A stretch of DNA of 41,889 nucleotides from SAR92 clade bacterium (lineage in GTDB: Bacteria; Pseudomonadota; Gammaproteobacteria; Pseudomonadales; Porticoccaceae), in contig SHBP01000013.1 in assembly GCA_004211905.1 (NCBI GenBank), positions 1 through 41,889 on the forward strand, in the 5' to 3' direction. Positions 33,350 through 41,889 of the stretch are shown piece after piece. Made by a program: the position numbers and the translations under genes. Position 1 is the first letter of the stretch. Each line of letters starts with the position of its first letter. Under the pieces are notes generated by a model. The model was not told the DNA's origin. It saw only the letters and a list, made by a program, of their open reading frames with translations, and did no database searches.

Positions 33350-34354
33350 ATGACTTACACCCAATTTTCACCCCCTACTCATTTAAAAAATGCTCATATA
33401 CAAAGCATTATGAACAGTGTTGGACCACGAAAATTTAGGGCCAAAAAAATCACCAAAACTTTGAAATCTGAGCAACTAATTATCTCCACGGAAGCAGGAG
33501 TTAGACTAACCGCGGAGCTTGATAACGCAAACACAAGCCACCCCGCGACTAACACTAAAGCGCTGGTGATTCTAATCCATGGCTGGGAAGGCTCTAGTCA
33601 GTCTGCCTATCAAGTCACCACCGCATTTCACCTCATAAACAGCGGTTTTGACGTACTCCGCCTCAACTTACGAGATCATGGTGACAGTCATCACCTTAAC
33701 CCAGAATTATTTAACTCAACCCTTTTGGCAGAAGTCGGCGATGCCATCAAAAGCTTCACAAGTGATCGATCATACTCAAACACCTTTTTAGCGGGGTTTT
33801 CCCTCGGTGGAAATTTCACCCTTCGAATCGTTGCTGATCGCGCCAAGGAACTTGGTATAGTTGCTGCTGTCGCGATTTGCCCCCCAATTGATCCTAACAA
33901 TGCGATGACAGTTATGAACAATGGCCTATTTATCTATGAGAAATATTTTTTCCGCAGATGGACTCGGTCTCTACAGAAAAAACTCAAATATTTTCCAGAG
34001 CTCGATTTTAGTGCGGAAATGAATCAAATCAAAACCTTGGAAGACGTTAATCAAACGTTTGTTCCAAAATTCACCCCGTTTCAAAATCCAAAAGATTATT
34101 TTTCGTCTTATGCTCTAACTGGTGATAGATTAAAAACTCTAGAAATACCAGCTCACATGATAGTAGCCAATGATGACCCAATATTACCTGCTGAGGATGT
34201 AGACAAGATAAACGCTTCGGAGCACCTAATAGTCGAGAGACAGGATCATGGTGGGCATTGTGGTTTCATTAAAGACTTAAAGGGACGAAGCTGGGTAGAA
34301 GAGAGGTTAGTTGAAATATTTAATGGCTATCTTGAAGTATCTGCATTGAATTAG
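33350..34354 (+). CDS. YheT-like alpha/beta hydrolase
   Basis: This 334-residue hydrolase starts with the family's F-x-P-P-x-H-L-x-N-x-H-x-Q-S pattern (FSPPTHLKNAHIQS). It has ILIHGWEGSSQSAYQ, the nucleophile elbow AGFSLGGNF, a late ANDDPILPAED with the acid and HGGHCGF with the histidine. YheT-type proteins are conserved carboxylesterases of unknown natural substrate. The ribosome site is weak. It converges on recX with 16 bases between stops. Confidence 0.9.
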   Translation: MTYTQFSPPTHLKNAHIQSIMNSVGPRKFRAKKITKTLKSEQLIISTEAGVRLTAELDNANTSHPATNTKALVILIHGWEGSSQSAYQVTTAFHLINSGFDVLRLNLRDHGDSHHLNPELFNSTLLAEVGDAIKSFTSDRSYSNTFLAGFSLGGNFTLRIVADRAKELGIVAAVAICPPIDPNNAMTVMNNGLFIYEKYFFRRWTRSLQKKLKYFPELDFSAEMNQIKTLEDVNQTFVPKFTPFQNPKDYFSSYALTGDRLKTLEIPAHMIVANDDPILPAEDVDKINASEHLIVERQDHGGHCGFIKDLKGRSWVEERLVEIFNGYLEVSALN

Positions 34355-34370
34355 TTTCAAAAGAGGCGTG

Positions 34371-34838
34371 TTAGTCAGTCACCTCCACCGCTAATGCATA
34401 CTTTATTTGGTCGAAATTGAATCCTCTATACTGTAAAAACCGGACACGCTTGGCCTTGGCTTTTTGATCTTTCGCTTCTTCGTTACCGAATTTACGCCGG
34501 GCCACATCTCTTGCTAATTCAAACCAGTCAACCTCTTGTTCACTTAGAATTCTGGTAAGCAATTCTTGATCTATGCCTTTCTCTCTAATGTCCATTCGAA
34601 TACGCGCTAAACCTTGGCCCCTACTTACACGAGATCGAACAAAAGCGTTAGTAAATCGAGAATCACTCTGTAGGCCATCATCGCATAATTGGTCTAGCAC
34701 GTCGTCTATCCCTGAGTGATTTTCAAATCGTTTACTTAACTTTGAACGCAACTCAGCTCTCGAGAATTCACGACCTGTGAGCAGATCCATAGCGGCATTT
34801 CTTAGTTTTGCTGGAGTAATTACACCTATGTCTTTCAT
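34371..34838 (-). CDS. recX: Regulatory protein RecX
   Basis: RecX binds RecA filaments and limits recombinase activity. The 155 residues show the family's helical repeats: LLTGREFSRAELRSKLSKRF, LCDDGLQSDSRFTNAFVRSRVSRGQGLARIRMDIREKGI and a C-terminal RVRFLQYRGFNFDQIKYAL. It follows recA after a 64-base gap containing a terminator hairpin, so it is probably expressed by partial read-through. Confidence 0.95.
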   Translation of the reverse strand: MKDIGVITPAKLRNAAMDLLTGREFSRAELRSKLSKRFENHSGIDDVLDQLCDDGLQSDSRFTNAFVRSRVSRGQGLARIRMDIREKGIDQELLTRILSEQEVDWFELARDVARRKFGNEEAKDQKAKAKRVRFLQYRGFNFDQIKYALAVEVTD

Positions 34839-34863
34839 TGTGGTTACCCGTTACCTTAAAAGA

Positions 34864-34886
34864 AAAAGCGCTCGAACGGCGCTTTT
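34864..34886 (-). terminator. recA-recX intergenic terminator
   Basis: AAAAGCGC (34864-34871) and GCGCTTTT (34879-34886) form an 8-base stem 16 bases beyond the recA stop, with a T-run on the minus strand side. This matches the attenuating terminator known between recA and recX in E. coli. Confidence 0.8.
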
Positions 34887-34902
34887 CTTTACGAGGCATC
34901 TT

Positions 34903-35940
34903 TCATTCTTCACTAAAATCCTGCTCTGGCTCGGCGGGCGCTTCAGGAGAAACATCTCCGAGTTCTTTTGCCCTAATTTGACTCTCAATTTCAGCGGCTA
35001 TTTCTGGGTTTTCGGTCAGATAAATACCAACGTTGGCTTTACCTTGCCCGATTTTATTACCTTTATAAGCATACCAAGCTCCAGACTTGTCAACCAACCC
35101 ATGTTTCACGCCGAGGTCGACTAACTCACCATTACGATTAATACCACGACCATACAAAATTTGGAATTCGGTTTGTTTAAAAGGTGGTGCAACCTTGTTT
35201 TTTACAACCTTAACTCTAGTCTCGTTACCAATAATTTCATCTCCGTCCTTAACTGCGCCAATACGTCTAATGTCTAAGCGAACAGATGAATAAAACTTTA
35301 GGGCATTACCACCAGTCGTCGTTTCTGGATTGCCAAACATCACACCAATTTTCATACGAATTTGGTTAATAAAGATAACCAAGCAATTAGCCGTCTTAAT
35401 ATTTCCGGTTAGTTTACGCAACGCTTGAGACATTAACCTGGCTTGCAACCCCACATGGTGATCACCCATTTCCCCTTCTATCTCTGCTCGGGGAGTCAAT
35501 GCCGCAACTGAGTCAACAACAAGCACATCACAGGCGCCTGAACGAACGAGCATATCGGTGACCTCTAGCGCCTGCTCGCCAGTATCTGGCTGAGATACAA
35601 TAAGATCATCAATCACGACCCCAAGCTTCTCTGCATAAACCGGATCAAGGGCATGTTCTGCATCGACGAATGCGCAGGTTCCACCAGCTTTCTGAGCTTC
35701 GGCAATAACTTGCAGGGTGAGGGTAGTTTTACCAGAAGATTCCGGCCCATAAATCTCAACAACGCGACCCTTAGGTAGCCCGCCAATTCCCAAAGCAATA
35801 TCCAATCCTAAAGACCCCGTTGATATAGCGGGAACTGCTTGGCGCGTATTATCTCCCATACGCATTACAGTGCCCTTACCAAATTGTCTCTCAATTTGAC
35901 CCAGTGCTGCTTCTAGTGCTTTTGTTTTGTTGGCGTCCAT
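34903..35940 (-). CDS. recA: Recombinase RecA
   Basis: RecA drives strand exchange and activates LexA self-cleavage. It has 345 residues with the Walker [12 protein letters not shown] (about 64-74), the Walker [12 protein letters not shown], the L1/L2 loop regions ([22 protein letters not shown]) and an acidic C-terminus. A LexA box lies 57 bases upstream. Neighbours recX (after) and cinA (before) are standard. Confidence 0.99.
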   Translation of the reverse strand: MDANKTKALEAALGQIERQFGKGTVMRMGDNTRQAVPAISTGSLGLDIALGIGGLPKGRVVEIYGPESSGKTTLTLQVIAEAQKAGGTCAFVDAEHALDPVYAEKLGVVIDDLIVSQPDTGEQALEVTDMLVRSGACDVLVVDSVAALTPRAEIEGEMGDHHVGLQARLMSQALRKLTGNIKTANCLVIFINQIRMKIGVMFGNPETTTGGNALKFYSSVRLDIRRIGAVKDGDEIIGNETRVKVVKNKVAPPFKQTEFQILYGRGINRNGELVDLGVKHGLVDKSGAWYAYKGNKIGQGKANVGIYLTENPEIAAEIESQIRAKELGDVSPEAPAEPEQDFSEE

Positions 35941-35991
35941 AGTCTATACCTCTGTATCAATAGCTGCTAAGTGATTGAATTTTTAAAAACT

Positions 35992-36504
35992 TTAATTACT
36001 GTATGGGTGTACAGTAGTACATTCGGCCACTTGATGCAAGAGTTCTTTAAGAGATATTTGCACAGACTGCTCTCTCACAGCCTCTCTATCACCCACAAAT
36101 TGATACTTGAAACATCGAATCCCTTGGGGACCAAGAATACCAAACCAGACTGTGCCTACTGGTTTGCCAGGACTGCCACCCGAAGGGCCTGCTATGCCGC
36201 TAATAGCCACAGCGTAGTCCGCTTTAGCTGCTTGAGCTGCAGCTTTAACCATTTCTGTAACAACCGCCTCCGATACCGCCCCTTGATCCAGCAAAAGAGC
36301 CTTGGAAATTCCTAGCATATCGTGCTTTGCATTATTTGCGTAGGTAACATAGGCACTATGAAACCACTGGGAACTTCCACTGACAGCTGTGATCGCATTG
36401 GCAACTCCACCCCCCGTGCAAGACTCAGCAGTGGTGACAGTTGCTTTTTTTGCTAATAGAGCTTTGCCGAGCTCATTGGATAGTTCGAATATTTCTTTTT
36501 TCAT
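35992..36504 (-). CDS. pncC: CinA C-terminal domain amidase (PncC-like)
   Basis: This single-domain protein of 170 residues corresponds to the C-terminal nicotinamide-nucleotide amidohydrolase domain of CinA. It recycles NMN to nicotinate mononucleotide. It shows TVTTAESCTGGGVANAITAVSGSSQWF and the GIAGPSGGSPGKPVGTVWFG block. The frame opens at a TTG, but the ATG at 36504 is preferred. The recA LexA box lies within its last codons. Confidence 0.9.
   Translation of the reverse strand: MKKEIFELSNELGKALLAKKATVTTAESCTGGGVANAITAVSGSSQWFHSAYVTYANNAKHDMLGISKALLLDQGAVSEAVVTEMVKAAAQAAKADYAVAISGIAGPSGGSPGKPVGTVWFGILGPQGIRCFKYQFVGDREAVREQSVQISLKELLHQVAECTTVHPYSN
35997..36016 (-). promoter_or_regulatory. 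LexA (SOS) box of recA
   Basis: The core CTGT-ATGGGTGT-ACAG (35999-36014) fits CTGT-N8-ACAG exactly. The flanks (TA on each side) extend the match to the E. coli-type consensus. It lies 57-76 bases before the recA start and overlaps the last codons of cinA. Confidence 0.88.
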
Positions 36505-36647
36505 GCCCAAAGTTTAGCGTCGTTTACCCTTAAGCAGAAGAGTTTTTAAAAAGATCAAAGACAAACTAGAGCGATTTGCGGAATTTTGATAAATCTAGCT
36601 GATTGGTATTTTGAAACCAAGCGTTCTCAGTAATAGAACTCCCTTCA

Positions 36648-36839
36648 TCACGCCCAATAATCGAGCCGCTTAACATTCGTTCCATGGAATCTGTCTAAAC
36701 GAAAGAGACTTCCGTCTTTGGTCATTACAAAACCCGGAGCATCAGCCATGCGTTGGTATTGCTGAATCCCTGGCGCGGATATCTGATTTGGCGGATTTGG
36801 ATATTTATCCGTATCTCCGCGCGCCTGTACCTTTGCCAT
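36648..36839 (-). CDS. 63-residue orphan protein
   Basis: I do not recognise this protein. It has a very good TAGGAG ribosome site seven bases before an ATG, a hydrophilic composition and no signal or membrane segment. It is rich in proline and glutamine at the N-terminal half (YPNPPNQISAPGIQQYQ), then has FVMTKDGSLFRLDRFHG. It is monocistronic between cinA and the carboxylesterase gene. The ribosome site and composition suggest a real gene. Confidence 0.55.
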   Translation of the reverse strand: MAKVQARGDTDKYPNPPNQISAPGIQQYQRMADAPGFVMTKDGSLFRLDRFHGTNVKRLDYWA

Positions 36840-37015
36840 GAATACTCCTAAATCGAAAGTGACTACAAATCAGTAGCTGATACTTAAGATCTAGGCTATA
36901 AAGAACATTACAGCCAATACGAATGCGCATTATTTATCACCACAAGCCTACTAATAGGAAATGCCTATACAAGAAACTTGTAGCCAGCCGAGTAATATTA
37001 TAAAAAGTTTCTGCT

Positions 37016-38815
37016 TTAGTTGACTCCGATGCTGCCAAATTCAGAAATCAAACGGGTCTGAATGTCTTTTTGCTCCTGACGTACATCAAATTTCTCGCAA
37101 AACCCATCATTCCAACGACGGAAGGCATCCACATTAGGATCGCCAACATTGATCAGGGATTCCCACACAATTAAACACTTCTCTAAATCAGTAGGCACAG
37201 GATGATCAACAATTGCTCCTAGAAGCGAGTCCATTGACTTTGATTCAACACCCATCCGTAACAAATCGTTCTTATCAAGATGGATAAATGCGGGCATAGC
37301 ACTCTCAAAAGCATTCCATTGAAGTGGTGACCCGATATCTGGAGTTGCGGCAGATGAAAAACTGCTCCAGGCACTCATAATAGTCCGCTCCATTTGATCT
37401 CGTGCAGGTCCTTCAGGGTATATATAAGACGATATGGGGCCATAGGTGTACTGTCCTGTAACAAACGCAATATCAGTGCCGTGGGCAGCGCCCAATATGT
37501 TGGGGAAGTCTGCAAACATCGAACTTTCTTGATGATCCCAATCGAACCGGTAGGCAAAGAGTTCTCCATAACCGGCAGACTCCAGGGCTGACAGCGGGAT
37601 ATCTACACCACGCAGCTTCCAGGCGTGGGAACGTGTGCGTACCCATAGATCAAACAACTCAGGGTTCTTTATAGTAATAATTGGAGGTAAAAGCTTGGTA
37701 AAACGGTAATCAGTTTCCATAAAATATCTGTGCAAACCATGCCAGAGGGCCACTTCATCCTTGGTGGCCCCTGCCATTACAGGCACATTTTTCGCATATT
37801 CAGGCTCACCAAGCGCTGCCAGCAATCCTATTTCAGGAATTACAATTCCATCCCTTGTGGTTAGAGGGATACTATCAATGCTCTCTTTCTGGTAGTACAG
37901 CCCTATAAATTCTCGAGCATCCATACTCCTAAGTTGGTTGCCTAATTTTTCACTGTCACCGTGTAAGGCATCAAACCCATTGATCAACTCAACTATCTGC
38001 CATGAGCCTCTCTCAACCAGTGGATTAGCTCCATCTAGGTTGTGAGCATCCTCTAGGCTATGGCTGGTAGTATATCCAGACTGAGAGATGGCTTTATGGA
38101 AAAGGCCATCGGACATTGGTGAGGCGAGTAATGCGTAGACATTATGGCCACCTGCTGACTCACCAAAAATGGTTACGTTATCGGGGTCACCTCCAAATTT
38201 AGCTACATTAGTTTGCACCCATTTAAGTGACTCGATAATATCCAAAGTCCCAAAATTCGTGGATTTGTCTACGCCCTCTTGGTGATCCTGAATTGCAGGA
38301 TGTGAAAACCATCCTAGACCACCAAGGCGATAATTGGTGCTTACAACAACAACGTCTTTCAAGGCAACTAAGCGACTATAATCATAAAAATCCTTTAATC
38401 CTGTGGTGTTCCCGCCTCCGTGAATCCAAAACATCACTGGGTAATCTTTGTCTTTAAAATCCGCTGGGGCTTTAACATCGAGGTAGAGACAATCCTCCGA
38501 ACCTACAATTCCCTCTCCCACGACACCTCCATAAACACTGGCTTTCTGAACGCATGCAGTGTCATCCTTACTGCGGATTATCTGGCTTGAAGCTTCCAAA
38601 GGGCGAGGAGCGCGCCATCGAAGATCACCTACGGGTGGTTGCGCAAAAGGAATGTCATCCCAGGCCACCACATCTGCCGCCGAATCACTTACATAGCCCT
38701 GCACGATTCCGGTAGACATGCCTACCTTGAGAGTTTCAACCTCTTTGATTTCATCTTCTGTAACAACACAGGAAGCCAAGACAATTGAAAGTGTTGCAAT
38801 TTTGATTCGGTTCAT
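37016..38815 (-). CDS. Type-B carboxylesterase, lipoprotein
   Basis: This alpha/beta hydrolase of the cholinesterase/carboxylesterase B family has 599 residues. It has the oxyanion motif HGGG (132-135), the nucleophile GESAGG with S220, and a C-terminal half containing AAHGTDIAFV, which supplies the histidine. The N-terminal signal ends in LASC (cysteine 16), predicting a lipid-anchored periplasmic enzyme. It should hydrolyse esters of unknown nature. An AGAAGG ribosome site precedes the ATG. It is divergent from the DmdA-like gene. Confidence 0.9.
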   Translation of the reverse strand: MNRIKIATLSIVLASCVVTEDEIKEVETLKVGMSTGIVQGYVSDSAADVVAWDDIPFAQPPVGDLRWRAPRPLEASSQIIRSKDDTACVQKASVYGGVVGEGIVGSEDCLYLDVKAPADFKDKDYPVMFWIHGGGNTTGLKDFYDYSRLVALKDVVVVSTNYRLGGLGWFSHPAIQDHQEGVDKSTNFGTLDIIESLKWVQTNVAKFGGDPDNVTIFGESAGGHNVYALLASPMSDGLFHKAISQSGYTTSHSLEDAHNLDGANPLVERGSWQIVELINGFDALHGDSEKLGNQLRSMDAREFIGLYYQKESIDSIPLTTRDGIVIPEIGLLAALGEPEYAKNVPVMAGATKDEVALWHGLHRYFMETDYRFTKLLPPIITIKNPELFDLWVRTRSHAWKLRGVDIPLSALESAGYGELFAYRFDWDHQESSMFADFPNILGAAHGTDIAFVTGQYTYGPISSYIYPEGPARDQMERTIMSAWSSFSSAATPDIGSPLQWNAFESAMPAFIHLDKNDLLRMGVESKSMDSLLGAIVDHPVPTDLEKCLIVWESLINVGDPNVDAFRRWNDGFCEKFDVRQEQKDIQTRLISEFGSIGVN

Positions 38816-39160
38816 CGATAAACCTTCTTAATTGTGAGGAGTGGCAACTATATTACAGCTAGTTACTAGTTCGTACGTCAAAAATTTTATAAACGATCAC
38901 TATTTTACACTTGTACAAATCAACCTAACTCTAAAACTATTATCGACAACGATGTCGATTTTCTTAGTGGGCTATTTCTTGTCTTTTTGAGGCGTTCAAT
39001 CGCACCCAAATTTCAGGCGAAAACAAGTATCTAAATGTCGCTTTTAGAACAAATATTGACGAAAAAAAACGTCTTACAAAAAGGTGAAGATTTTGATTTA
39101 CTCGCGTCATATTTTGGGATTAAAATCCGGAAAAATTCGGGCCGTACAAGAGGAAATACC
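38816..39160. other. 345-base divergent intergenic region, carboxylesterase / dmdA-like
   Basis: The region is AT-rich and must hold both promoters. It contains a TTGTACAA palindrome (38921-38928) and the inverted repeat listed separately. From 39035 on, the frame of the DmdA-like gene is open upstream of its likely start, but the coded residues there have no family match. Confidence 0.5.
38942..38959. promoter_or_regulatory. ATCGACA-N4-TGTCGAT inverted repeat upstream of dmdA-like gene
   Basis: Perfect 7-base arms (38942-38948 and 38953-38959) surround ACGA and are followed by TTTTCTT. It could be a regulator site for one or both divergent genes, or a short hairpin with a T-run. It lies about 200 bases before the likely start of the DmdA-like gene. 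Confidence 0.45.
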
Positions 39161-40306
39161 ATGTCTGAAGAAAATGAAAACGCTTCCATTTCTTTTGGAG
39201 CAAGGGTTAGAAAATCTCCGTTCTTTGATTCAACTAGAAGAGACGGTGCCAAGGCATTTTCGGTCTACAACCATATGTATATGCCAACTGCATATGCTGG
39301 AACAGCATCTGAATATGAGAGTCTTGTTAATGATGTGACGATGTGGGACGTTTCTGTAGAACGTCAAATAGAAATCAATGGTCCCGATGCCTATGAATTC
39401 GTTCGGTTACTTACACCGCGCAATCTCTCTAAATGTGAAATCGGCCACTGTCTTTACATTATTCTGACTGACCAAAATGGCTGTATTGTCAACGACGCGG
39501 TGTTGTTACGTCTCAAGCCTGATCAGTTTTGGATTTCTCCTGGTGATGGAGATGTCTTGCTTTGGATACAAGGTGTGGCAATCAATTCTGGCTATGATGT
39601 AAATATATTTGAGCCCGATGTTTCACCTTTGCAGCTTGGCGGCCCTAAAGCACCAATGCTGATTGACAAGCTCTTCGATGGTGAACACAACGATTTGCGT
39701 TTTTATCGAGCTCGCGAGACTTCTCTAAATGGTATTCCGCTAGTGATTGGACGAACTGGTTGGAGCGGAGAAGTAAGTTACGAGCTTTATCTTCGCGACG
39801 GTAAGCAAGGAAACGTCTTGTGGGACCTAGTTAAACAAGCGGGCCTGGAGTTCAATATTGCTCCTGCCGCACCAAACACGATACGGAGTATAGAAGGCGG
39901 GCTGTTGTCCTATGTTTCTGATATTACGAGAGACGACTCACCCTATACTATCGGTTTAGATCGTTTAGTGGATGTTGATCAGGATATTGACTTTATCGGC
40001 AAAGCAGCGCTGAAAAAAATAAAGGAAGCCGGCCCTGCCCGCAAGCTTGTGGGTATTGAAATCCAAGGCGACCCAATCACTCTTCCACCAGAAAACCCTT
40101 GGCCTGTCTTCCACGGAGAGAAAAATGTTGGCCATGTATCACGTTGCATTTTTTCTCCACGACTTGGTAAAAATATTGGATTTGCCAATGTGCCAACAGA
40201 GATCTCATCCCCGGAGACAACAGTCACTGTCAAAGCATCTAATGGAGATTTAACTGCGAAAGTTTGTGAGTTTCCTTGGATTAAGGCAGAACGAATCAAG
40301 CGCTAA
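39161..40306 (+). CDS. dmdA: DMSP demethylase DmdA-like aminomethyltransferase (GcvT fold)
   Basis: This GcvT-fold, tetrahydrofolate-dependent methyltransferase has 381 residues. It resembles DmdA, which moves a methyl group from dimethylsulfoniopropionate to THF, more than GcvT. Blocks shared with the SAR11 enzyme as I recall it include FSVYNHMYMPT, MWDVSVERQIEI, LLTPRNLSKCEIG, FWISPGDGDVLLWI, FEPDVSPLQLGGPKA, GLLSYVSDITRDDSPY and DFIGKAALKKIKEAGPARKL. The frame is open from 39035, but the ATG at 39161 has AAGAGGAAA seven bases before it and gives a family-typical length. It is monocistronic. An alternative is a related betaine- or dimethylglycine-type demethylase. If it is DmdA, methyl-THF and later methanethiol would feed C1 oxidation by the genes at 5508-13610; that link is inferred. 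Confidence 0.75.
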   Translation: MSEENENASISFGARVRKSPFFDSTRRDGAKAFSVYNHMYMPTAYAGTASEYESLVNDVTMWDVSVERQIEINGPDAYEFVRLLTPRNLSKCEIGHCLYIILTDQNGCIVNDAVLLRLKPDQFWISPGDGDVLLWIQGVAINSGYDVNIFEPDVSPLQLGGPKAPMLIDKLFDGEHNDLRFYRARETSLNGIPLVIGRTGWSGEVSYELYLRDGKQGNVLWDLVKQAGLEFNIAPAAPNTIRSIEGGLLSYVSDITRDDSPYTIGLDRLVDVDQDIDFIGKAALKKIKEAGPARKLVGIEIQGDPITLPPENPWPVFHGEKNVGHVSRCIFSPRLGKNIGFANVPTEISSPETTVTVKASNGDLTAKVCEFPWIKAERIKR

Positions 40307-40320
40307 TCAAAATGATGATT

Positions 40321-41889
40321 CTAGGTGGCATCTGCAGAAAACTGCAATGCCGCCAAGCGGGCGTACAGGCCATTATTGGCTAACAATTCTTGATGGCTTC
40401 CAGCCGCAATATTTCGCCCCTCATCCATAACTACAATTTGATCCGCATGAAGAATGGTCGCTAAGCGATGGGCAATAATTACTGTTGTTCGATCTTTCAT
40501 TAGTCTATCCAGCGCCAATTGAACCTTGTATTCACTTTCAGCATCAAGAGCGCTAGTCGCTTCATCTAGCAACAGAATTCTTGGGTTTTTGAGAAGCGCT
40601 CGTGCAATAGCAATTCTTTGGCGTTGGCCCCCGGACAACCGAACACCCTGCTCCCCTAGATTACTTGCATAACCATTAGGTAGAGTTTTTATAAACTCAT
40701 CCGCATGAGCCGCTTCAGCAGCCGCTATAACTTCCTCATCAGTGGCCGCGGTTTTTCCGTAGCGTATGTTGTACATAACGTCACCGGTAAACAGTGTAGG
40801 TTGCTGTTCTACAACTGCTATTTGCTGACGAAGTCTCATAAGATCGAGGTCTCGAACATCATGTCCACCGAACAACAACACCCCCTCTTGAGGATCATAA
40901 AAACGCTGTATAAGTGCGAAAAGGGTGGATTTTCCGGCCCCCGAGGGCCCAACTAGCGCTATGATTTTGCCCTCTGGAATCTTCAATGAAAATGTATCTA
41001 AGGCCGCTTGAGAAGGCCTCGAGGGGTAATTGAAACTTAGGCTCTTGAATTCTAAAACTGCAGGCAAGCGCTCCACCTCAGCTTGAATAATCTCTGCTGA
41101 GATAATCTCCTTTGGCGCATGCAATAGCTCCATCAACCTCTCAGCAGCACCAGCGGCTCGCTGTAATTCCCCATAAACTTCGGACAAGGACGCCATACCG
41201 ACTGCCATTAACATGGCGTAAAAGATAAACGCCCCTAGATCACCCCCGGTCATCTGGCCAGTGATTACATCTCGTCCTCCAAACCAAAGCATTGCGCTTA
41301 GCGCAGTAAATACAGCCATTATGACAACCGCCGTTAAAACCGCTCGCTGGCTAATGCGCTTTTTAGCAACTCGGAAAGCTCGCTCTACCTCTTCGCCAAA
41401 AGCCTTTTTCTCTAGAGGCTCTTGAGTAAAACTCTGCACAGTCTTTATCTGTTGTATCACTTCACCAGCGTAACTACCGACGCTGGCTACTGAGTCCTGA
41501 CTTTTACGAGATAGATCCCGCACCTTTCGACCAAAATATAAAATCGGCAACAAAACGGCCGGAATCGCAAAGATAACAACCAATGACAGTTTGAAATTGG
41601 TAATAAACAGCATGATTAGGGCACCAGCAGAGCTTATGGAGCTCCTTAGTGCAATCGAGAGAGATGAGCCTATTATCGACTGCAACAAGGTGGTATCCGA
41701 AGTCAGACGAGACATAATATCGCCGCTACGATTAGTCTCAAAAAAAGCCGGGTGCAAACTAACTACGTGGTTAAAGACTGCTGCACGAATATCAGCGCTC
41801 ACTCGCTCACCAAGCCACGAAATTAAGTAAAACCTAACATATGTTCCAAGGGCCATAATTACCGCCCCACCCATAATAAAAGCAATAGC
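40321..41889 (-). CDS. ABC exporter, permease-ATPase fusion (N-terminus outside window)
   Basis: This MsbA-like half-transporter is open at the right edge; 522 residues are visible and perhaps the first 70-80 are missing. The membrane domain includes YVRFYLISWLGERVSADIRAAVFNHVVSLHPAFFE and several hydrophobic segments. The ATPase has Walker A GPSGAGKST, signature LSGGQRQRIAIARALL, Walker B ILLLDEATSALD and the H-loop IIAHRLAT. It probably exports a lipid or hydrophobic compound. It converges on the DmdA-like gene with 14 bases between the stops. Confidence 0.92.
   Translation of the reverse strand, partial: AIAFIMGGAVIMALGTYVRFYLISWLGERVSADIRAAVFNHVVSLHPAFFETNRSGDIMSRLTSDTTLLQSIIGSSLSIALRSSISSAGALIMLFITNFKLSLVVIFAIPAVLLPILYFGRKVRDLSRKSQDSVASVGSYAGEVIQQIKTVQSFTQEPLEKKAFGEEVERAFRVAKKRISQRAVLTAVVIMAVFTALSAMLWFGGRDVITGQMTGGDLGAFIFYAMLMAVGMASLSEVYGELQRAAGAAERLMELLHAPKEIISAEIIQAEVERLPAVLEFKSLSFNYPSRPSQAALDTFSLKIPEGKIIALVGPSGAGKSTLFALIQRFYDPQEGVLLFGGHDVRDLDLMRLRQQIAVVEQQPTLFTGDVMYNIRYGKTAATDEEVIAAAEAAHADEFIKTLPNGYASNLGEQGVRLSGGQRQRIAIARALLKNPRILLLDEATSALDAESEYKVQLALDRLMKDRTTVIIAHRLATILHADQIVVMDEGRNIAAGSHQELLANNGLYARLAALQFSADAT

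Noticed and set aside
33967-33976. Reverse match to ten bases of the 28-bp repeat (GTCTCTACAG)
   Set aside because: It lies inside the YheT-like coding frame and the match does not extend; chance is likely.
39035-39160. 42-residue N-terminal extension of the DmdA-like protein
   Set aside because: The extension has no family counterpart, and the ATG at 39161 has a strong ribosome site.

Overview
The window looks like the chromosome of an aerobic, heterotrophic marine gammaproteobacterium, perhaps of the SAR92/OM60/BD1-7 kind (Cellvibrionales in the wide sense). The lineage clue is the order cinA - recA - recX ... alaS - lysC - csrA - tRNA-Ser on the minus strand, which is typical of Gammaproteobacteria. 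The marine clue is the gene content: a DMSP-demethylase-like GcvT protein, a sulfatase, a phytanoyl-CoA dioxygenase-like protein and several lipoprotein hydrolases. This placement is inferred from gene content; no database was searched.

1-3745 (minus) is a tightly packed molybdenum-cofactor operon, moaC-moaD-moaE-mobA-moeB-moaB-moeA. moeA runs off the left edge and moaA is not in the window. A lone plus-strand formylglycine-type sulfatase follows (3973-5466). 5508-11451 (minus) is a complete NAD-dependent formate dehydrogenase operon, fdsG-fdsB-fdsA-fdhD(fdsC)-fdsD. Just upstream on the same strand are S-(hydroxymethyl)glutathione dehydrogenase and S-formylglutathione hydrolase (11635-13610). 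Together these oxidise formaldehyde through glutathione adducts to formate and then CO2, yielding NADH. The neighbouring Moco operon supplies most of the enzymes needed to make the bis-MGD cofactor of FdsA.

13852-21089 is accessory: a MAPEG-like membrane protein, a DUF1145-like protein, a crotonase, an unrecognised membrane protein, an IorAB-type molybdenum hydroxylase with a Tat signal, and a lipoprotein amidohydrolase of the YtcJ type. 21211-26466 holds a phyH-panE pair, a divergent TetR regulator and an M3 lipoprotein peptidase. This stretch is flanked by two copies of a 28-bp repeat (26/28 identical), one of which abuts the 3' end of tRNA-Ser(GCT).

26572-36504 is mostly core genome: tRNA-Ser, csrA, lysC, alaS, a HIT protein, a Trm112-like protein, an M23 peptidase with a DUF6491-like partner, a YheT-like hydrolase, recX, recA with a strong LexA box, and the CinA C-terminal amidase. 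36648-41889 is accessory again: a 63-residue orphan, a type-B carboxylesterase lipoprotein, a DmdA-like demethylase and the C-terminal part of an ABC exporter that runs off the right edge.

I found no CRISPR array, transposase, integrase or phage gene. The most unusual signals are the tRNA-linked 28-bp repeat pair, the run of TTG start codons in the Moco and Fds operons, the DmdA-like gene in a genome with a full formaldehyde/formate oxidation route, and several unassigned inverted repeats in promoter regions.
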